A stretch of DNA of 64,000 nucleotides from Microbacterium proteolyticum (lineage in GTDB: Bacteria; Actinomycetota; Actinomycetes; Actinomycetales; Microbacteriaceae), in assembly GCF_030818075.1 (NCBI RefSeq), contig NZ_JAUSZZ010000001.1:3100001-3164000 (forward strand). The letters are read 5' to 3'. Each line of letters starts with the position of its first letter. Position 1 is the first letter of the stretch. Below are positions 36,099 to 45,204 of the stretch, piece after piece. The translations under genes were made by a program, and so were the position numbers. The notes below the pieces were generated by a model, which ran no database searches, had not been told where the DNA came from, and saw nothing but the letters and a program-made list of their open reading frames with translations.

Positions 36099-38536
36099 GC
36101 GGCCGCCACCGGCGATCGCAGGCCCTCGACCACGGCTGCGGCGAGCTCGCGGGCCGCCTGCCGGGTGGTGGGCTGCAGGTCGCGGAAGGCGATGGCGCTG
36201 CCCGCGGCGATGCGCGCGTCGTAGGGCATGCGGATGACGGTGCGCACGCGCGAGCGGAAGTGCGCCTCCAGCTCGCTCTCGCGCACGAGCGGGGTGCCCG
36301 GCCGCGAGTTGTTCAGCACCACCACGGCGTCGCGCACACGCGACGCGTAGCCGTTGGTCTCCAGCCACGTGAGCGTCTCGGAGGCCAGGCGCGCCTCGTC
36401 GACGGACAGCCCCGCGACGATCACGATCGTGTCGGCGAGTTCGAGGGTCGCGCCCATCACCGAGTGCACGATCCCGGTGCCGGTGTCGGTGAGCACGATG
36501 GAGTAGTAGTGCGCCGCGACGTCGGCGACCTGCCGGTAGTCGTCGTCGCTGAAGGCCTCGGATACCCGAGGATCGGCATCGGATGCGAGCACGTCCAGGC
36601 GCGTGGCGTCGCGCGCGACGATGGAGGAGACGTCGTGATAGCCCGCGACGTCGTCGTGCGAACGCACGAGGTCGCGCACCGTGCGGCCGTTGGGACGGCC
36701 CACCCGATCGGCGAGCGTTCCGCGGTCGGGGTTGGCATCCACGGCGATGATGCGATCGTCGCGCGCGTCGGCGAGAGCCATGCCGAGCAGGGACGTCACG
36801 GTGGTCTTGCCGACGCCGCCCTTGCGGGAGAGCACCGGCACGAACCGGGCCCCGCCGACGAGGGGCGCCGAGATCCGACGATCCAGCTCCTTGCGCTGGC
36901 GGGCCTTGCGGCCGTCGCCGAGGTTGATGCGGTGTCCCGACACCGAGTAGAGCAACTGCTGCCAGAGTCCCTCCGGCTCGGGCTTGGAGATCTGTCGCGG
37001 GTCGAGCAGACGATCGGCGGTGAGCAGGTCGGAGCTCTCGCGCGCGTCATCGATCTCGCCGATGCGCTTCGACGTCAGCGTGACCTCGGGCGCGGGTGTG
37101 CGCACGCGCTCCATCGCGTGAGCGCGATCCACGCGGGCGGTCTCCTCGGCGGCGCGCGCGGCCTCGTCGGCCTGCTGCGCGCTGCGGCGGGTGAGCGGGA
37201 TCGTGCCGATCGCCCCGGTCGCGGCCCGCTCGGCGCGGGTGGCCGGGACGGGCCCCGTCCCCGCCGGGGGCGCGACCGCCGCGACGGCATCGGTTGCGGC
37301 CGGCGATGCCTCCACCGCGCCGGTGTCAGCGGTCGTGGCGCTGACGGGAGCCGTCACGGGGTCAGCCGGAGACGCGGGCGCCGGTTCGGCGGATGCGTCC
37401 GTCGGAGTGGTCGTGCTCTCGTCGCGGGCTGCGGCCGCGTCGTCGGGGTCGGCCTCGTTCACGGATGCCACCTCGTCCTCCCTCTGCGCCGTCGCCGGCT
37501 CGGTTGCGAACGTGTCTGCGATATCGGTCCCGGCCATGCCGACGGCGTCATCGGCCTGTCCAGCGTCGGGACCGGCGGCCGAGGTCTCGCCGGCGTCGGT
37601 GCGGGCCGGTGTCGGCGCAGCGACCCACGGCGTGCGGGTGAGGGCCTCCGCGAAGGCGTCCGATGCGTCGTCGTCGGAGGACTCGTCGGCGCCGCGCGCG
37701 CCCTCCCCGATCGACGGCTCGTGGGACGACTCGGCCGAGCCCCAGTCGTCGACGGGCGAGGCCGCGTCGGCCTCGACCATCTCCACGTCCTCGACGACCT
37801 CGGCGGCGTCGAGGTCGCGAGCGCGATCCTCGTCATCCCTCGACACGCCGGGGGCGTCGTCATCCGCTGCGGAGTCGGCGTCGGCCGGACCGTGCCCCCG
37901 ATCGGCGTCCTGCGCAACGTCCGCGCCGCCCGGCTCGACCGCGCCGTCGGAGAGGTGGCTGATCGCGCCGTCACCGGGGTGATCCCCCGGGTGGTCGGTG
38001 CCGCCATCGTGGAACGGCTCTTCGTGCAGGTCGACGACCGCATCAGTGCCGCCGTCCGCGACGGATTCGGCGTCGACACCCGACTCGTGATCGTCCTCGA
38101 CAAGTTCGGCGTCGTGCACGTCGTGATGTTCGTCGCCGGAGACCGGACCGTGGTCGACGAGCACGACGTCAGGCGTGTCGTGCGGTCGGTCATCCGCGGC
38201 GGCGCCGTCCGCGTCGTCGTCGTGGGGCTCGAGGATGATGTCGCCGGTCGGCAGCGTCTCGATGTGGGCCGCGTGGATCACCTCGCCCTGACCGCCGTGA
38301 TCGTGGCGCTCGGAGGGGACCTCGAGGAGGGGGAGGTCGACATCGTCGATGGGGATCTCGTCTTCGATCACGTCGTCGTCGACATCGTCGTCCGTGGTCA
38401 CGGGCAGGTCGACGTTGACCTGCGCGATGTGCCCACCGAGGATCGTGATGCTCGCGGTGTCGAGATTCCCGCTCTCGTCGAGCACGCCGTGCTCGGCGTC
38501 CTCGTCGTGATTCGCGTCGGTGCGGTCGGGGGTCAC
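36095..38536 (-). CDS. ParA/MinD-like ATPase with a very long acidic N-terminal region
   Basis: The 813-residue protein has a C-terminal ParA/MinD ATPase domain (about 560-813) with deviant Walker A KGGVGKTT at about 572-579, [28 protein letters not shown] and VLNNSRPG. The first 480 or so residues are extremely rich in Asp, Glu, Ala, Pro and Thr with no folded-looking segment. In build it resembles EspI/MinD-like proteins of ESX systems and other actinobacterial polar ATPases, but no ESX gene is present here. The GTG at 38534-38536 is fixed by GGAG six bases upstream. It overlaps def. Partner and function are unknown. Confidence 0.82.
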   Translation of the reverse strand: MTPDRTDANHDEDAEHGVLDESGNLDTASITILGGHIAQVNVDLPVTTDDDVDDDVIEDEIPIDDVDLPLLEVPSERHDHGGQGEVIHAAHIETLPTGDIILEPHDDDADGAAADDRPHDTPDVVLVDHGPVSGDEHHDVHDAELVEDDHESGVDAESVADGGTDAVVDLHEEPFHDGGTDHPGDHPGDGAISHLSDGAVEPGGADVAQDADRGHGPADADSAADDDAPGVSRDDEDRARDLDAAEVVEDVEMVEADAASPVDDWGSAESSHEPSIGEGARGADESSDDDASDAFAEALTRTPWVAAPTPARTDAGETSAAGPDAGQADDAVGMAGTDIADTFATEPATAQREDEVASVNEADPDDAAAARDESTTTPTDASAEPAPASPADPVTAPVSATTADTGAVEASPAATDAVAAVAPPAGTGPVPATRAERAATGAIGTIPLTRRSAQQADEAARAAEETARVDRAHAMERVRTPAPEVTLTSKRIGEIDDARESSDLLTADRLLDPRQISKPEPEGLWQQLLYSVSGHRINLGDGRKARQRKELDRRISAPLVGGARFVPVLSRKGGVGKTTVTSLLGMALADARDDRIIAVDANPDRGTLADRVGRPNGRTVRDLVRSHDDVAGYHDVSSIVARDATRLDVLASDADPRVSEAFSDDDYRQVADVAAHYYSIVLTDTGTGIVHSVMGATLELADTIVIVAGLSVDEARLASETLTWLETNGYASRVRDAVVVLNNSRPGTPLVRESELEAHFRSRVRTVIRMPYDARIAAGSAIAFRDLQPTTRQAARELAAAVVEGLRSPVAAA

Positions 38537-38582
38537 TGCAGTCTCCAAACGGGAAGAGGGTGCGAAGGCACCCCCATCCACG

Positions 38583-41500
38583 CTACTGCGCGGGGCGGAT
38601 CACCAGCAAAAGGTCTCCCGCTTCGACCTGCTGTGTGGTACCGATTGCGACACGCTCGACCACTCCGTCGACGGGCGAGGTGATCGCCGCCTCCATCTTC
38701 ATCGCCTCGATGGAGGCGACCGCCTGGCCCGCGCTCACCCGGTCGCCCGGGGTCGATTTCATCGTCACGACGCCCGAGAAGGGTGCGGCGACCTGCCCCG
38801 GCTTGGACGTGTCGGCCTTCTCGGCCTGACGCGCCTCGACGTCGATCGAGCGGTCGCGCACGAACACGGGACGAAGCTGACCGTTCAGCGTCGTCATGAC
38901 CGTGCGCATGCCCTTGTCGTCGGCGTCGCCGATCGCTTCCAGTCCGACGAAGAGCTGCACGCCCCGCTCGATCTCCACGACGTGCTCGCCCCCCGGGCGC
39001 AGCCCGTAGAGGTAGTCCGCGGTGTCGAGCACGCTGAGGTCGCCGTAGCTCGCGCGCATCTCGTCGAACGTGCGGGTGGGGCCGGGGAAGAGCAGACGGT
39101 TCAGGCGGGCGCGGCGCGGAGCGGACTCCCCCGAGAGCGCCGTGGCGTCGTCGTCGGTCAAAGGCGTGATGTTCGTCTTGGCGTCGCGCCCGGCGAGCAC
39201 CTTGGAGCGGAACGGCTCGGGCCACCCACCGGGCAGGTCGCCGAGCTCCCCCGCCATGAAGGAGACGACCGAATCGGGCACGTCGTACTTTTCGGGGTGC
39301 TGCTCGAAGTCGGCCGGGTCGGCCTTGACCGCGGCGAGGTGCAGGGCGAGATCGCCCACCACCTTCGACGACGGGGTGACCTTGGGCACGCGGCCCAGGA
39401 TGCCGTCGGCCGCGGCGTACATGTCCTCGATGAGCTCGAAGTCGTCGGCGAGGCCGAGGGCGATCGCCTGCTGACGGAGGTTGGAGAGCTGGCCGCCGGG
39501 GATCTCGTGCCGGTAGACGCGCCCGGTGGGTCCGGCGAGGCCGGACTCGAAGGGACGGTACAGATGACGCACCGCTTCCCAGTAGGGCTCGAGGTCGCTG
39601 ACCGCGGCGAGGTCGAGACCCGTGTCGCGGTCGGTGTGCGCGAGCGCGGCGACCAGGGCCGACAGCGACGGCTGGCTGGTCGTGCCCGCCATGGGTGCGG
39701 CGGCCGCGTCGACGGCATCCGCCCCCGCCGCCGAGGCGGCCAGCAGCGTCGCGAGCTGCCCGCCCGCGGTGTCGTGCGTGTGCACGTGCACGGGGAGGTC
39801 GAAACGCTCGCGCAGCGCCGAGACGAGCTTCGCCGCCGCGGCCGGACGCAGCAGGCCCGCCATGTCCTTGACGGCGAGGATGTGCGCGCCCGCGTCGACG
39901 ATCTGCTCCGCGAGGCGGAGGTAGTAGTCGAGGGTGTAGAGGTTCTCGGCCGGGTCGAGGAGGTCACCGGTGTAGCAGACGGCGACCTCGGCGACGGCGG
40001 TGCCGGTCGCCAGCACCGCATCGATGGCCGGGCGCATCTGCGACACGTCGTTGAGCGCGTCGAAGATGCGGAAGATGTCGATCCCGGATGCCGCGGCCTC
40101 GGCGACGAAGGCGTCGGTGACCTCAGTGGGGTACGGGGTGTAGCCGACGGTGTTACGGCCGCGCAGCAGCATCTGGATCGCGATGTTCGGCAGCGCGTCG
40201 CGAAGGGCGTCGAGGCGCTCCCACGGGTCCTCGCCGAGGAAGCGCAGCGCGACGTCGTAGGTGGCACCACCCCAGGCCTCGACCGAGAGCAGGCCCGGTG
40301 TCATCCGGGCCACGTGCGGCGCGACGCGGACGAGGTCGCGGGTGCGCACGCGGGTCGCGAGCAGCGACTGGTGCGCGTCGCGGAAGGTCGTCTCGGTGAC
40401 GGCGAGGGCCGTCTGCTCGCGGAGGGCCCGGGCGAAGCCCGCCGGGCCGAGCTGCTGGAGGCGCTGACGCGACCCGTCGGGCGCCGGGGCCATCAGATCG
40501 AGGGCCGGGAGCTTGGCGCCGGGGTCGATGGTCAGGGGGTTCTCGCCGTTCGGGCGGTTGACGGTGGTGTCGACCAGCCACGACAGGATCTTCGTCCCGC
40601 GGTCCTTCGACTCCCGCCCCCGCAGCAGCTCGGGCCGCTCATCGATGAAGGAGGTGCTCAGGTCGCCGGCGACGAACGCCGGGTCGTCGAGCACGGCCTG
40701 CAGGAAGGGGATGTTGGTCGACACCCCGCGGATGCGGAACTCCGCCAGGGCGCGGCGGGCGCGGGCCACCGCGGCGGGGAAGTCGCGGCCGCGGCACGAC
40801 AGCTTCGCCAGCATCGAGTCGAAGTGCGGGCTCACCTGAGATCCCGCCGCGGTGGTCCCGCCGTCGAGTCGGATGCCGGCCCCGCCGGGCGAGCGGTACG
40901 TCGTGATCTTCCCGGTGTCGGGCCGGAAGCCCTGCGTGGGGTCCTCCGTGGTGATGCGGCACTGCAGCGCGGCGCCGCGCAGGTGGATGTCGTCTTGCAG
41001 CAGGTCGAGGTCGGCGAGGGTGCTGCCGGCGGCGATGCGCATCTGCGACTGGACGAGGTCGACGTCGGTGACCTCTTCGGTCACGGTGTGCTCGACCTGG
41101 ATGCGCGGGTTCATCTCGATGAAGACGACCTCGCCGGTGCGGGGGCCGGCCGTCTCGAGCAGGAACTCCACCGTGCCGGCGTTCTGGTAGCCGATCGAGC
41201 GGGCGAAGGCGACGGCGTAGCGGTGCAGGTCGTGGCGGATCGCGTCGTCGAGATTCGGCGCGGGGGCGATCTCGATGACCTTCTGGTGGCGGCGCTGCAC
41301 GGAGCAGTCGCGCTCGAAGAGGTGCACGGTCTCGCCCGTGGCATCCGCGAGGATCTGCACCTCGACGTGGCGGGGACGCTGCACGGCCTGCTCGAGGAAC
41401 ATCCGCGGATCCCCGAACGCGCTCTGCGCCTCGCGCATCGCCTCGGCCAGCGCGGGAGCGAGCTCCCCCTTCGCCTCGACGCGCCGCATGCCGCGACCGC

Positions 41501-41990
41501 CGCCGCCGGCGACGGCCTTGGCGAAGAGCGGGAAGCCGATCTCGTCGGCTTGGGCGAGGAGTTGGTCGATGTCGTCGGATGCGGCCGTCGAGCGCAGCAC
41601 CGGCACGCCCGCGGCGATCGCGTGCTCCTTCGCCGTGACCTTGTTACCGGCCATCGACAGCACCTCGGCGGGCGGGCCGATGAACGTGATGCCGTGAGCG
41701 GCGGCCTTCTCGGCGAGCTCCGGGTTCTCGGACAGGAACCCGTACCCCGGGTAGATGGCATCCGCTCCGCACTCGCGGGCGACGCGGATGATCTCATCCA
41801 CGTCGAGGTAGGCGCGCACGGGATGCCCGCGCTCGCCGATCTGATAGGCCTCGTCGGCCTTCAGCCGATGCAGCGAGGCACGATCCTCGTACGGGTAGAC
41901 CGCGACGGTGCGGGCTCCCACCTCGTACGCGGCACGGAAGGCGCGGATGGCGATCTCTCCGCGGTTGGCGACCAGGATCTTCGAGAACAT
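38583..41990 (-). CDS. pyc: Pyruvate carboxylase
   Basis: Pyc carboxylates pyruvate to oxaloacetate, feeding the TCA cycle. The 1135-residue protein has all domains in order: biotin carboxylase (1-450; VANRGEIAIRAF, GGGGRGMR, FIEMNPRIQVEHTVTEE), carboxyltransferase (about 530-820; DVALRFLGEDPWERLDALRDA, VKDMAGLLRPAAA, HTHDTAGGQ) and a biotinyl domain with EAMKMEAAI, lysine near residue 1098. The length is normal. The ATG at 41988-41990 follows GCGAGG. A TAGGCT about 42 bases upstream may be its -10. Confidence 0.96.
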   Translation of the reverse strand: MFSKILVANRGEIAIRAFRAAYEVGARTVAVYPYEDRASLHRLKADEAYQIGERGHPVRAYLDVDEIIRVARECGADAIYPGYGFLSENPELAEKAAAHGITFIGPPAEVLSMAGNKVTAKEHAIAAGVPVLRSTAASDDIDQLLAQADEIGFPLFAKAVAGGGGRGMRRVEAKGELAPALAEAMREAQSAFGDPRMFLEQAVQRPRHVEVQILADATGETVHLFERDCSVQRRHQKVIEIAPAPNLDDAIRHDLHRYAVAFARSIGYQNAGTVEFLLETAGPRTGEVVFIEMNPRIQVEHTVTEEVTDVDLVQSQMRIAAGSTLADLDLLQDDIHLRGAALQCRITTEDPTQGFRPDTGKITTYRSPGGAGIRLDGGTTAAGSQVSPHFDSMLAKLSCRGRDFPAAVARARRALAEFRIRGVSTNIPFLQAVLDDPAFVAGDLSTSFIDERPELLRGRESKDRGTKILSWLVDTTVNRPNGENPLTIDPGAKLPALDLMAPAPDGSRQRLQQLGPAGFARALREQTALAVTETTFRDAHQSLLATRVRTRDLVRVAPHVARMTPGLLSVEAWGGATYDVALRFLGEDPWERLDALRDALPNIAIQMLLRGRNTVGYTPYPTEVTDAFVAEAAASGIDIFRIFDALNDVSQMRPAIDAVLATGTAVAEVAVCYTGDLLDPAENLYTLDYYLRLAEQIVDAGAHILAVKDMAGLLRPAAAAKLVSALRERFDLPVHVHTHDTAGGQLATLLAASAAGADAVDAAAAPMAGTTSQPSLSALVAALAHTDRDTGLDLAAVSDLEPYWEAVRHLYRPFESGLAGPTGRVYRHEIPGGQLSNLRQQAIALGLADDFELIEDMYAAADGILGRVPKVTPSSKVVGDLALHLAAVKADPADFEQHPEKYDVPDSVVSFMAGELGDLPGGWPEPFRSKVLAGRDAKTNITPLTDDDATALSGESAPRRARLNRLLFPGPTRTFDEMRASYGDLSVLDTADYLYGLRPGGEHVVEIERGVQLFVGLEAIGDADDKGMRTVMTTLNGQLRPVFVRDRSIDVEARQAEKADTSKPGQVAAPFSGVVTMKSTPGDRVSAGQAVASIEAMKMEAAITSPVDGVVERVAIGTTQQVEAGDLLLVIRPAQ

Positions 41991-42031
41991 GCGCACCTCG
42001 CGTAAAGCTTTCGGGGGCTGAATGTGCTCAC

Positions 42032-42051
42032 AGCCTAGGGGACGGTAACGT
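42032..42051. promoter_or_regulatory. Divergent, closely spaced -10 elements of pyc and parA
   Basis: TAGGCT on the minus strand (42032-42037) faces pyc. TAACGT on the plus strand (42046-42051) lies eight bases before the parA GTG. The two promoters would compete for the same 20 bp. Confidence 0.4.
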
Positions 42052-42059
42052 GGACTCTC

Positions 42060-42872
42060 GTGCACGTACTCTCCGTCAGCTCTCTCAAAGGCGGGGTCGG
42101 CAAGACGACCGTGACACTCGGGCTGGCTTCCGCGGCCTTCGCACGGGGCGTCCGCACTCTCGTCGTCGACCTCGACCCTCAATCCGACGTGTCGACCGGC
42201 ATGGACATCTCGGTCGCCGGTCGGCTCAACATCGCCGACGTCCTGGCGAACCCCAAAGAGAAGGTCGTGCGTCAGGCGATCACCTCCAGCGGGTGGGCCA
42301 AGGTGCACCCCGGCACCATCGACGTGCTCATCGGCAGCCCGTCCGCGATCAACTTCGACGGCCCGCACCCGAGCGTCCGCGACGTCTGGAAGCTCGAGGA
42401 AGCCCTCGCCACCATCGAGAGCGAGTACGACCTCGTCCTGATCGACTGCGCCCCCTCGCTCAACGCGCTCACGCGCACCGCCTGGGCGGCGAGTGACCGC
42501 GTCATCGTCGTGACCGAGCCCGGCCTGTTCTCCGTCGCCGCGGCCGATCGTGCCCTCCGCGCCATCGAGGAGATCCGTCGCGGGCTCTCGCCGCGTCTCC
42601 AGCCCCTCGGCGTCGTGGTCAACCGGGTGCGTCCGCAGTCGATCGAGCACCAGTTCCGCATCAAGGAGCTGCGCGACATGTTCGGTCCGCTCGTGCTCAA
42701 CCCGCAGCTGCCGGAGCGCACGTCGCTGCAGCAGGCCCAGGGCGCGGCCAAGCCGCTGCACGTGTGGCCGGGCGATTCCGCGCAGGAGCTCGCCGCCGAC
42801 TTCGACGCGCTGCTCGACCGCATCGTGCGCACCGGGCGCATCCCCGTGACCACTGAGGCGCCTCAGGCCTGA
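42060..42872 (+). CDS. ParA family ATPase
   Basis: The 270-residue protein is a compact ParA/Soj-type ATPase. It starts with the P-loop [18 protein letters not shown] (K10-T17), then VDLDPQSDVSTGMD, DLVLIDCAPSLNALTRTA and VVVNRVRPQS. No parB gene or parS-like array is adjacent. Its place next to MerR/MerR/GarA genes is a chromosomal arrangement. It may position chromosome, divisome or another cargo; the cargo cannot be told. The GTG at 42060 is likely leaderless. A terminator follows. Confidence 0.9.
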   Translation: MHVLSVSSLKGGVGKTTVTLGLASAAFARGVRTLVVDLDPQSDVSTGMDISVAGRLNIADVLANPKEKVVRQAITSSGWAKVHPGTIDVLIGSPSAINFDGPHPSVRDVWKLEEALATIESEYDLVLIDCAPSLNALTRTAWAASDRVIVVTEPGLFSVAAADRALRAIEEIRRGLSPRLQPLGVVVNRVRPQSIEHQFRIKELRDMFGPLVLNPQLPERTSLQQAQGAAKPLHVWPGDSAQELAADFDALLDRIVRTGRIPVTTEAPQA

Positions 42873-42885
42873 GTCCCCGCGCGGA

Positions 42886-42922
42886 GACGCCGCCCCGCTG
42901 CTCGCAGCAGCAGGGCGGCGTC
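42886..42922 (+). terminator. Terminator of parA
   Basis: GACGCCGCCC-GCTGCT and AGCAGC-GGGCGGCGTC (42886-42922) form a 16-bp stem with one mismatch and a CGC loop, followed by TGCCGTTTCC. Confidence 0.75.
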
Positions 42923-42945
42923 TGCCGTTTCCCCTCCCCCTTCGC

Positions 42946-43058
42946 GTGAGTCGCCACAATCTGTCGCTTCCGGGGCCACCCGAGCGACACATCCTGGCGA
43001 CTCACCCCTGGATCTGTCGCTCACGGGGCCACCCGAGCGACACATCCTGGCGACTCAC
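42946..43058. repeat. Composite inverted and direct repeat between parA and merR
   Basis: A 23-base block ending GGCGACTCAC occurs at 42983-43005 and 43036-43058, 53 bp apart, each preceded by the same CGGGGCCACCCG segment. An imperfect inverted copy (GTGAGTCGCCA...CTGTCGCT) lies at 42946-42968 and a shortened one (CTGTCGCTCACGG) near 43014. The whole can fold into a long hairpin. It looks like a mobile or amplified intergenic repeat family. Confidence 0.8.
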
Positions 43059-43073
43059 GCGCGCGAGGGACGG

Positions 43074-43103
43074 AAAAGCCCCGGATGCCGTGGCATCCGG
43101 GGC
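43074..43103 (-). terminator. Rho-independent terminator of the 43124-43669 MerR gene
   Basis: On the minus strand GCCCCGGATGCC and GGCATCCGGGGC pair over 12 bp with a two-base centre, followed by TTTT (43074-43077). Confidence 0.85.
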
Positions 43104-43123
43104 CGGAGAACGAGAGGGGGGCG

Positions 43124-43669
43124 TCAGGCGGTGCGGGCGGCGCGACGCGCGGCGAGCTCGTCGACCGCATCGGGCTGCGCGGTCTCGAAGTCGACGAGCG
43201 TCGACTCGACCTCGCGGAGCACCTTGCCCACGGCGATGCCGAACACGCCCTGGCCACGGCTGACCAGGTCGATGACCTCGTCGTTCGACGTGCACAGGTA
43301 GACCGAGGCCCCGTCGCTCATGAGCGTCGTGCCCGCCAGATCGCGGATGCCGGCGGCGCGCAGCTGCTCGACGGCAGTGCGGATCTGCTGCAGTGAGATG
43401 CCGGTGTCGAGCAGGCGCTTGACGAGCTTGAGCACGAGGATGTCACGAAAGCCGTAGAGGCGCTGCGAGCCGGAGCCGCTCGCTCCGCGCACGGTCGGAA
43501 CGACCAGCTCGGTGCGGGCCCAGTAGTCGAGCTGACGGTAGGTGATCCCCGCGGCGCGTGCGGCGACGGCCCCGCGGTACCCGGCGTCGTCGTCCATCTC
43601 GGGCAGACCGTCGGTGAAGAGGAGGTCGGTGGCGAACCGGGGTTCACCGACTGCGTCGCCAGCGTTCAT
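43124..43669 (-). CDS. MerR-family regulator (Rv1830-like)
   Basis: The 181-residue protein has a MerR helix-turn-helix (about 30-75) with AAGITYRQLDYWARTELVVP, YGFRDILVLKLVKRLLDTGISLQQIRTA, then a short C-terminal part. It lacks the cysteines of metal-sensing MerR proteins. Its neighbours, a second MerR gene and an FHA gene, match the M. tuberculosis Rv1827-Rv1828-Rv1830 set. The ATG at 43669 is preferred over that at 43687 because AGGAGG between them is its ribosome binding site. Targets are unknown. Confidence 0.87.
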   Translation of the reverse strand: MNAGDAVGEPRFATDLLFTDGLPEMDDDAGYRGAVAARAAGITYRQLDYWARTELVVPTVRGASGSGSQRLYGFRDILVLKLVKRLLDTGISLQQIRTAVEQLRAAGIRDLAGTTLMSDGASVYLCTSNDEVIDLVSRGQGVFGIAVGKVLREVESTLVDFETAQPDAVDELAARRAARTA

Positions 43670-43765
43670 GCTCGCGGTCCTCCTCATCGGCTCGGTGCTT
43701 CCACGCTAGATCAGCGAGGGTCCCCCGGCAATGACATCCGCTCCGAGGGCCGCGGCGTGTCGCGA

Positions 43766-44452
43766 TCAGGACAGCATCCGGTCCAGGGCGTCGCGGACGA
43801 ACATGGTGCGCACCTCGTCGAGACGGGCCGCGAGCTCGGGCGCGAGCTCGCTCGCTCGGGCGCGCGAGGGCGCGTCCGGGCGACGCAGGAGCGCCGACAG
43901 CGCCGACTCGATCAGCGACACCTCGCGATCGGCGCTCTGGCGCAGCGCCCGCACGTGACGGGGCTCGATGCCGTGGCGGTCGAGCGCCACGAGAGCGCGC
44001 AGCAGTGTGACCGTCTGCTCCGGGTAGCTCTCGGCGGCGGTGATCACCCCCGTGCTGACGGCGTCGTTGAGCAGCTGGGGTCCGGCGCCGGCGGCGGCGA
44101 GCAGCTCGTCGCGGCGGTAGCGCCGCGGAGCACTCGTCATCGACGGCATCGCCGTGGGGGGCGCGGGGTTGCGGCCGGCGTCGAGATCGGCGAGGTAGTC
44201 GCGGATGACGACGAGCGGCAGGTAGTGATCGCGCTGCAGGGTCAGCGCCAGACGCAACCGTTCCAGGTCGGCGGGCGAGAACTTGCGGTACCCCGACTCG
44301 GTGCGGGTCGGCGACACGATTCCCTGCACCTCGAGGAAGCGCAGCTTGCTGGAGGTGAGCGCCGGGAATTCCGGCGTCAGGCGCGCGAGCACCTGACCGA
44401 TGCTGAGCAGCCCCGCAGCCGTCTGACGACTACGGGACGGGGCTGCCGCCAT
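43766..44452 (-). CDS. MerR-family regulator (Rv1828-like)
   Basis: The 228-residue protein has a winged helix of the MerR type: LLSIGQVLARLTPEFPALTSSKLRFLEVQGIVSP, SGYRKFSPADLERLRLAL, a dimerising helix (VIRDYLADLDAG), and a C-terminal helical domain with YRRDELLAAAGAG. In M. tuberculosis the counterpart binds its own promoter region. Its ATG overlaps the stop of the FHA gene (TGATG), so both are cotranscribed. Confidence 0.87.
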   Translation of the reverse strand: MAAAPSRSRQTAAGLLSIGQVLARLTPEFPALTSSKLRFLEVQGIVSPTRTESGYRKFSPADLERLRLALTLQRDHYLPLVVIRDYLADLDAGRNPAPPTAMPSMTSAPRRYRRDELLAAAGAGPQLLNDAVSTGVITAAESYPEQTVTLLRALVALDRHGIEPRHVRALRQSADREVSLIESALSALLRRPDAPSRARASELAPELAARLDEVRTMFVRDALDRMLS

Positions 44453-44934
44453 CAGTGATCTGCCGCGGGCAGATCGACGGGCGAACCGAAGAAGTTCAAG
44501 CGGAACTTGCCGATGCGCACCTCGGCGCCGTTGACGAGCGCCGCGCGGTCGACCCGCTCGCCGTTGACGTAGCTGCCGTTGAGCGAGCGCTGGTCGACGA
44601 TCTCGAAAGCCGTGCCGGTGCGGATGATCTCGGCGTGGCGACGCGAGACGGTGACGTCGTCGAAGAACAGGTCGGCCTCGGGGTGACGACCGACCGTGGT
44701 GACATCGGTGTCGAGCAGGTAACGGGCACCGGTGGTGGGACCGGAACGCACGATCAGCAGAGCGGCTCCCGACGGCAGCGCGTCGATGGCCTCGAGCTCG
44801 GCCTCGGTGAGGTCGGCACCGAAGGGCACGAACGACAGGTCGGCGTCGTGGGTCTGGGTCGTGTCGTGAGAACGCGCGGCGGCGGCCTCGGCGCGCCGGA
44901 TGTCGTCTCGCTCGAATCGGCTGGTCTCGTCCAC
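44452..44934 (-). CDS. garA: GarA/OdhI-type FHA protein
   Basis: GarA/OdhI proteins bind and inhibit 2-oxoglutarate dehydrogenase and glutamate dehydrogenase; phosphorylation of a threonine pair by Ser/Thr kinases switches this off. The 160-residue protein has an N-terminal tail with T25-T26 in HDTTQTHDADL, which aligns with the phosphorylated TT of the family. The FHA domain (about 60-150) carries GRHPEADLFFDD, TVSRRHAEI and SLNGSYVNG. The GTG at 44932-44934 follows AAGGAGAAG. A PASTA kinase and lpd are encoded in the same window, consistent with this control circuit. Confidence 0.9.
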   Translation of the reverse strand: MDETSRFERDDIRRAEAAAARSHDTTQTHDADLSFVPFGADLTEAELEAIDALPSGAALLIVRSGPTTGARYLLDTDVTTVGRHPEADLFFDDVTVSRRHAEIIRTGTAFEIVDQRSLNGSYVNGERVDRAALVNGAEVRIGKFRLNFFGSPVDLPAADH

Positions 44935-45192
44935 GGCTTCTCCTTCTCCCTCACCATAACCGACCGATTCGCGCCGGGGAGGGCGAACGGCCTCGAGCAG
45001 GCACTGGTGATGCGTGATGTGTCATTGTTCGTCGACACCGGCATCGCGGTTCGGGGCGCGAAGCCGCCGACGAGACACTCGAACCTATCGACCCGAGCAC
45101 GCCCCTGTCGAGTCCGCGGGTGTCGACGACGCGGGAGGGTGCCGTCGGGTGTCCCCGCGACGGTTCCCAGGCCTCTTCTCGGATGCCGTCAG

Positions 45193-45198
45193 TAGGGT
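45193..45198 (+). promoter_or_regulatory. Candidate -10 hexamer of the CopC-like gene
   Basis: TAGGGT is followed by six bases and the ATG at 45205. It is the same leaderless arrangement as at lpd. Confidence 0.45.
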
Positions 45199-45204
45199 CG
45201 GATC

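Noticed and set aside
38520..42005. A very long plus-strand open frame opposite pyc (about 1160 codons)
   Set aside because: It is antisense to a perfectly conserved pyruvate carboxylase and is produced by GC-rich codon bias. Its translation has no family resemblance.
42060..42872. Plasmid partition locus
   Set aside because: No parB, no parS-like iterons and chromosomal neighbours (pyc, garA).
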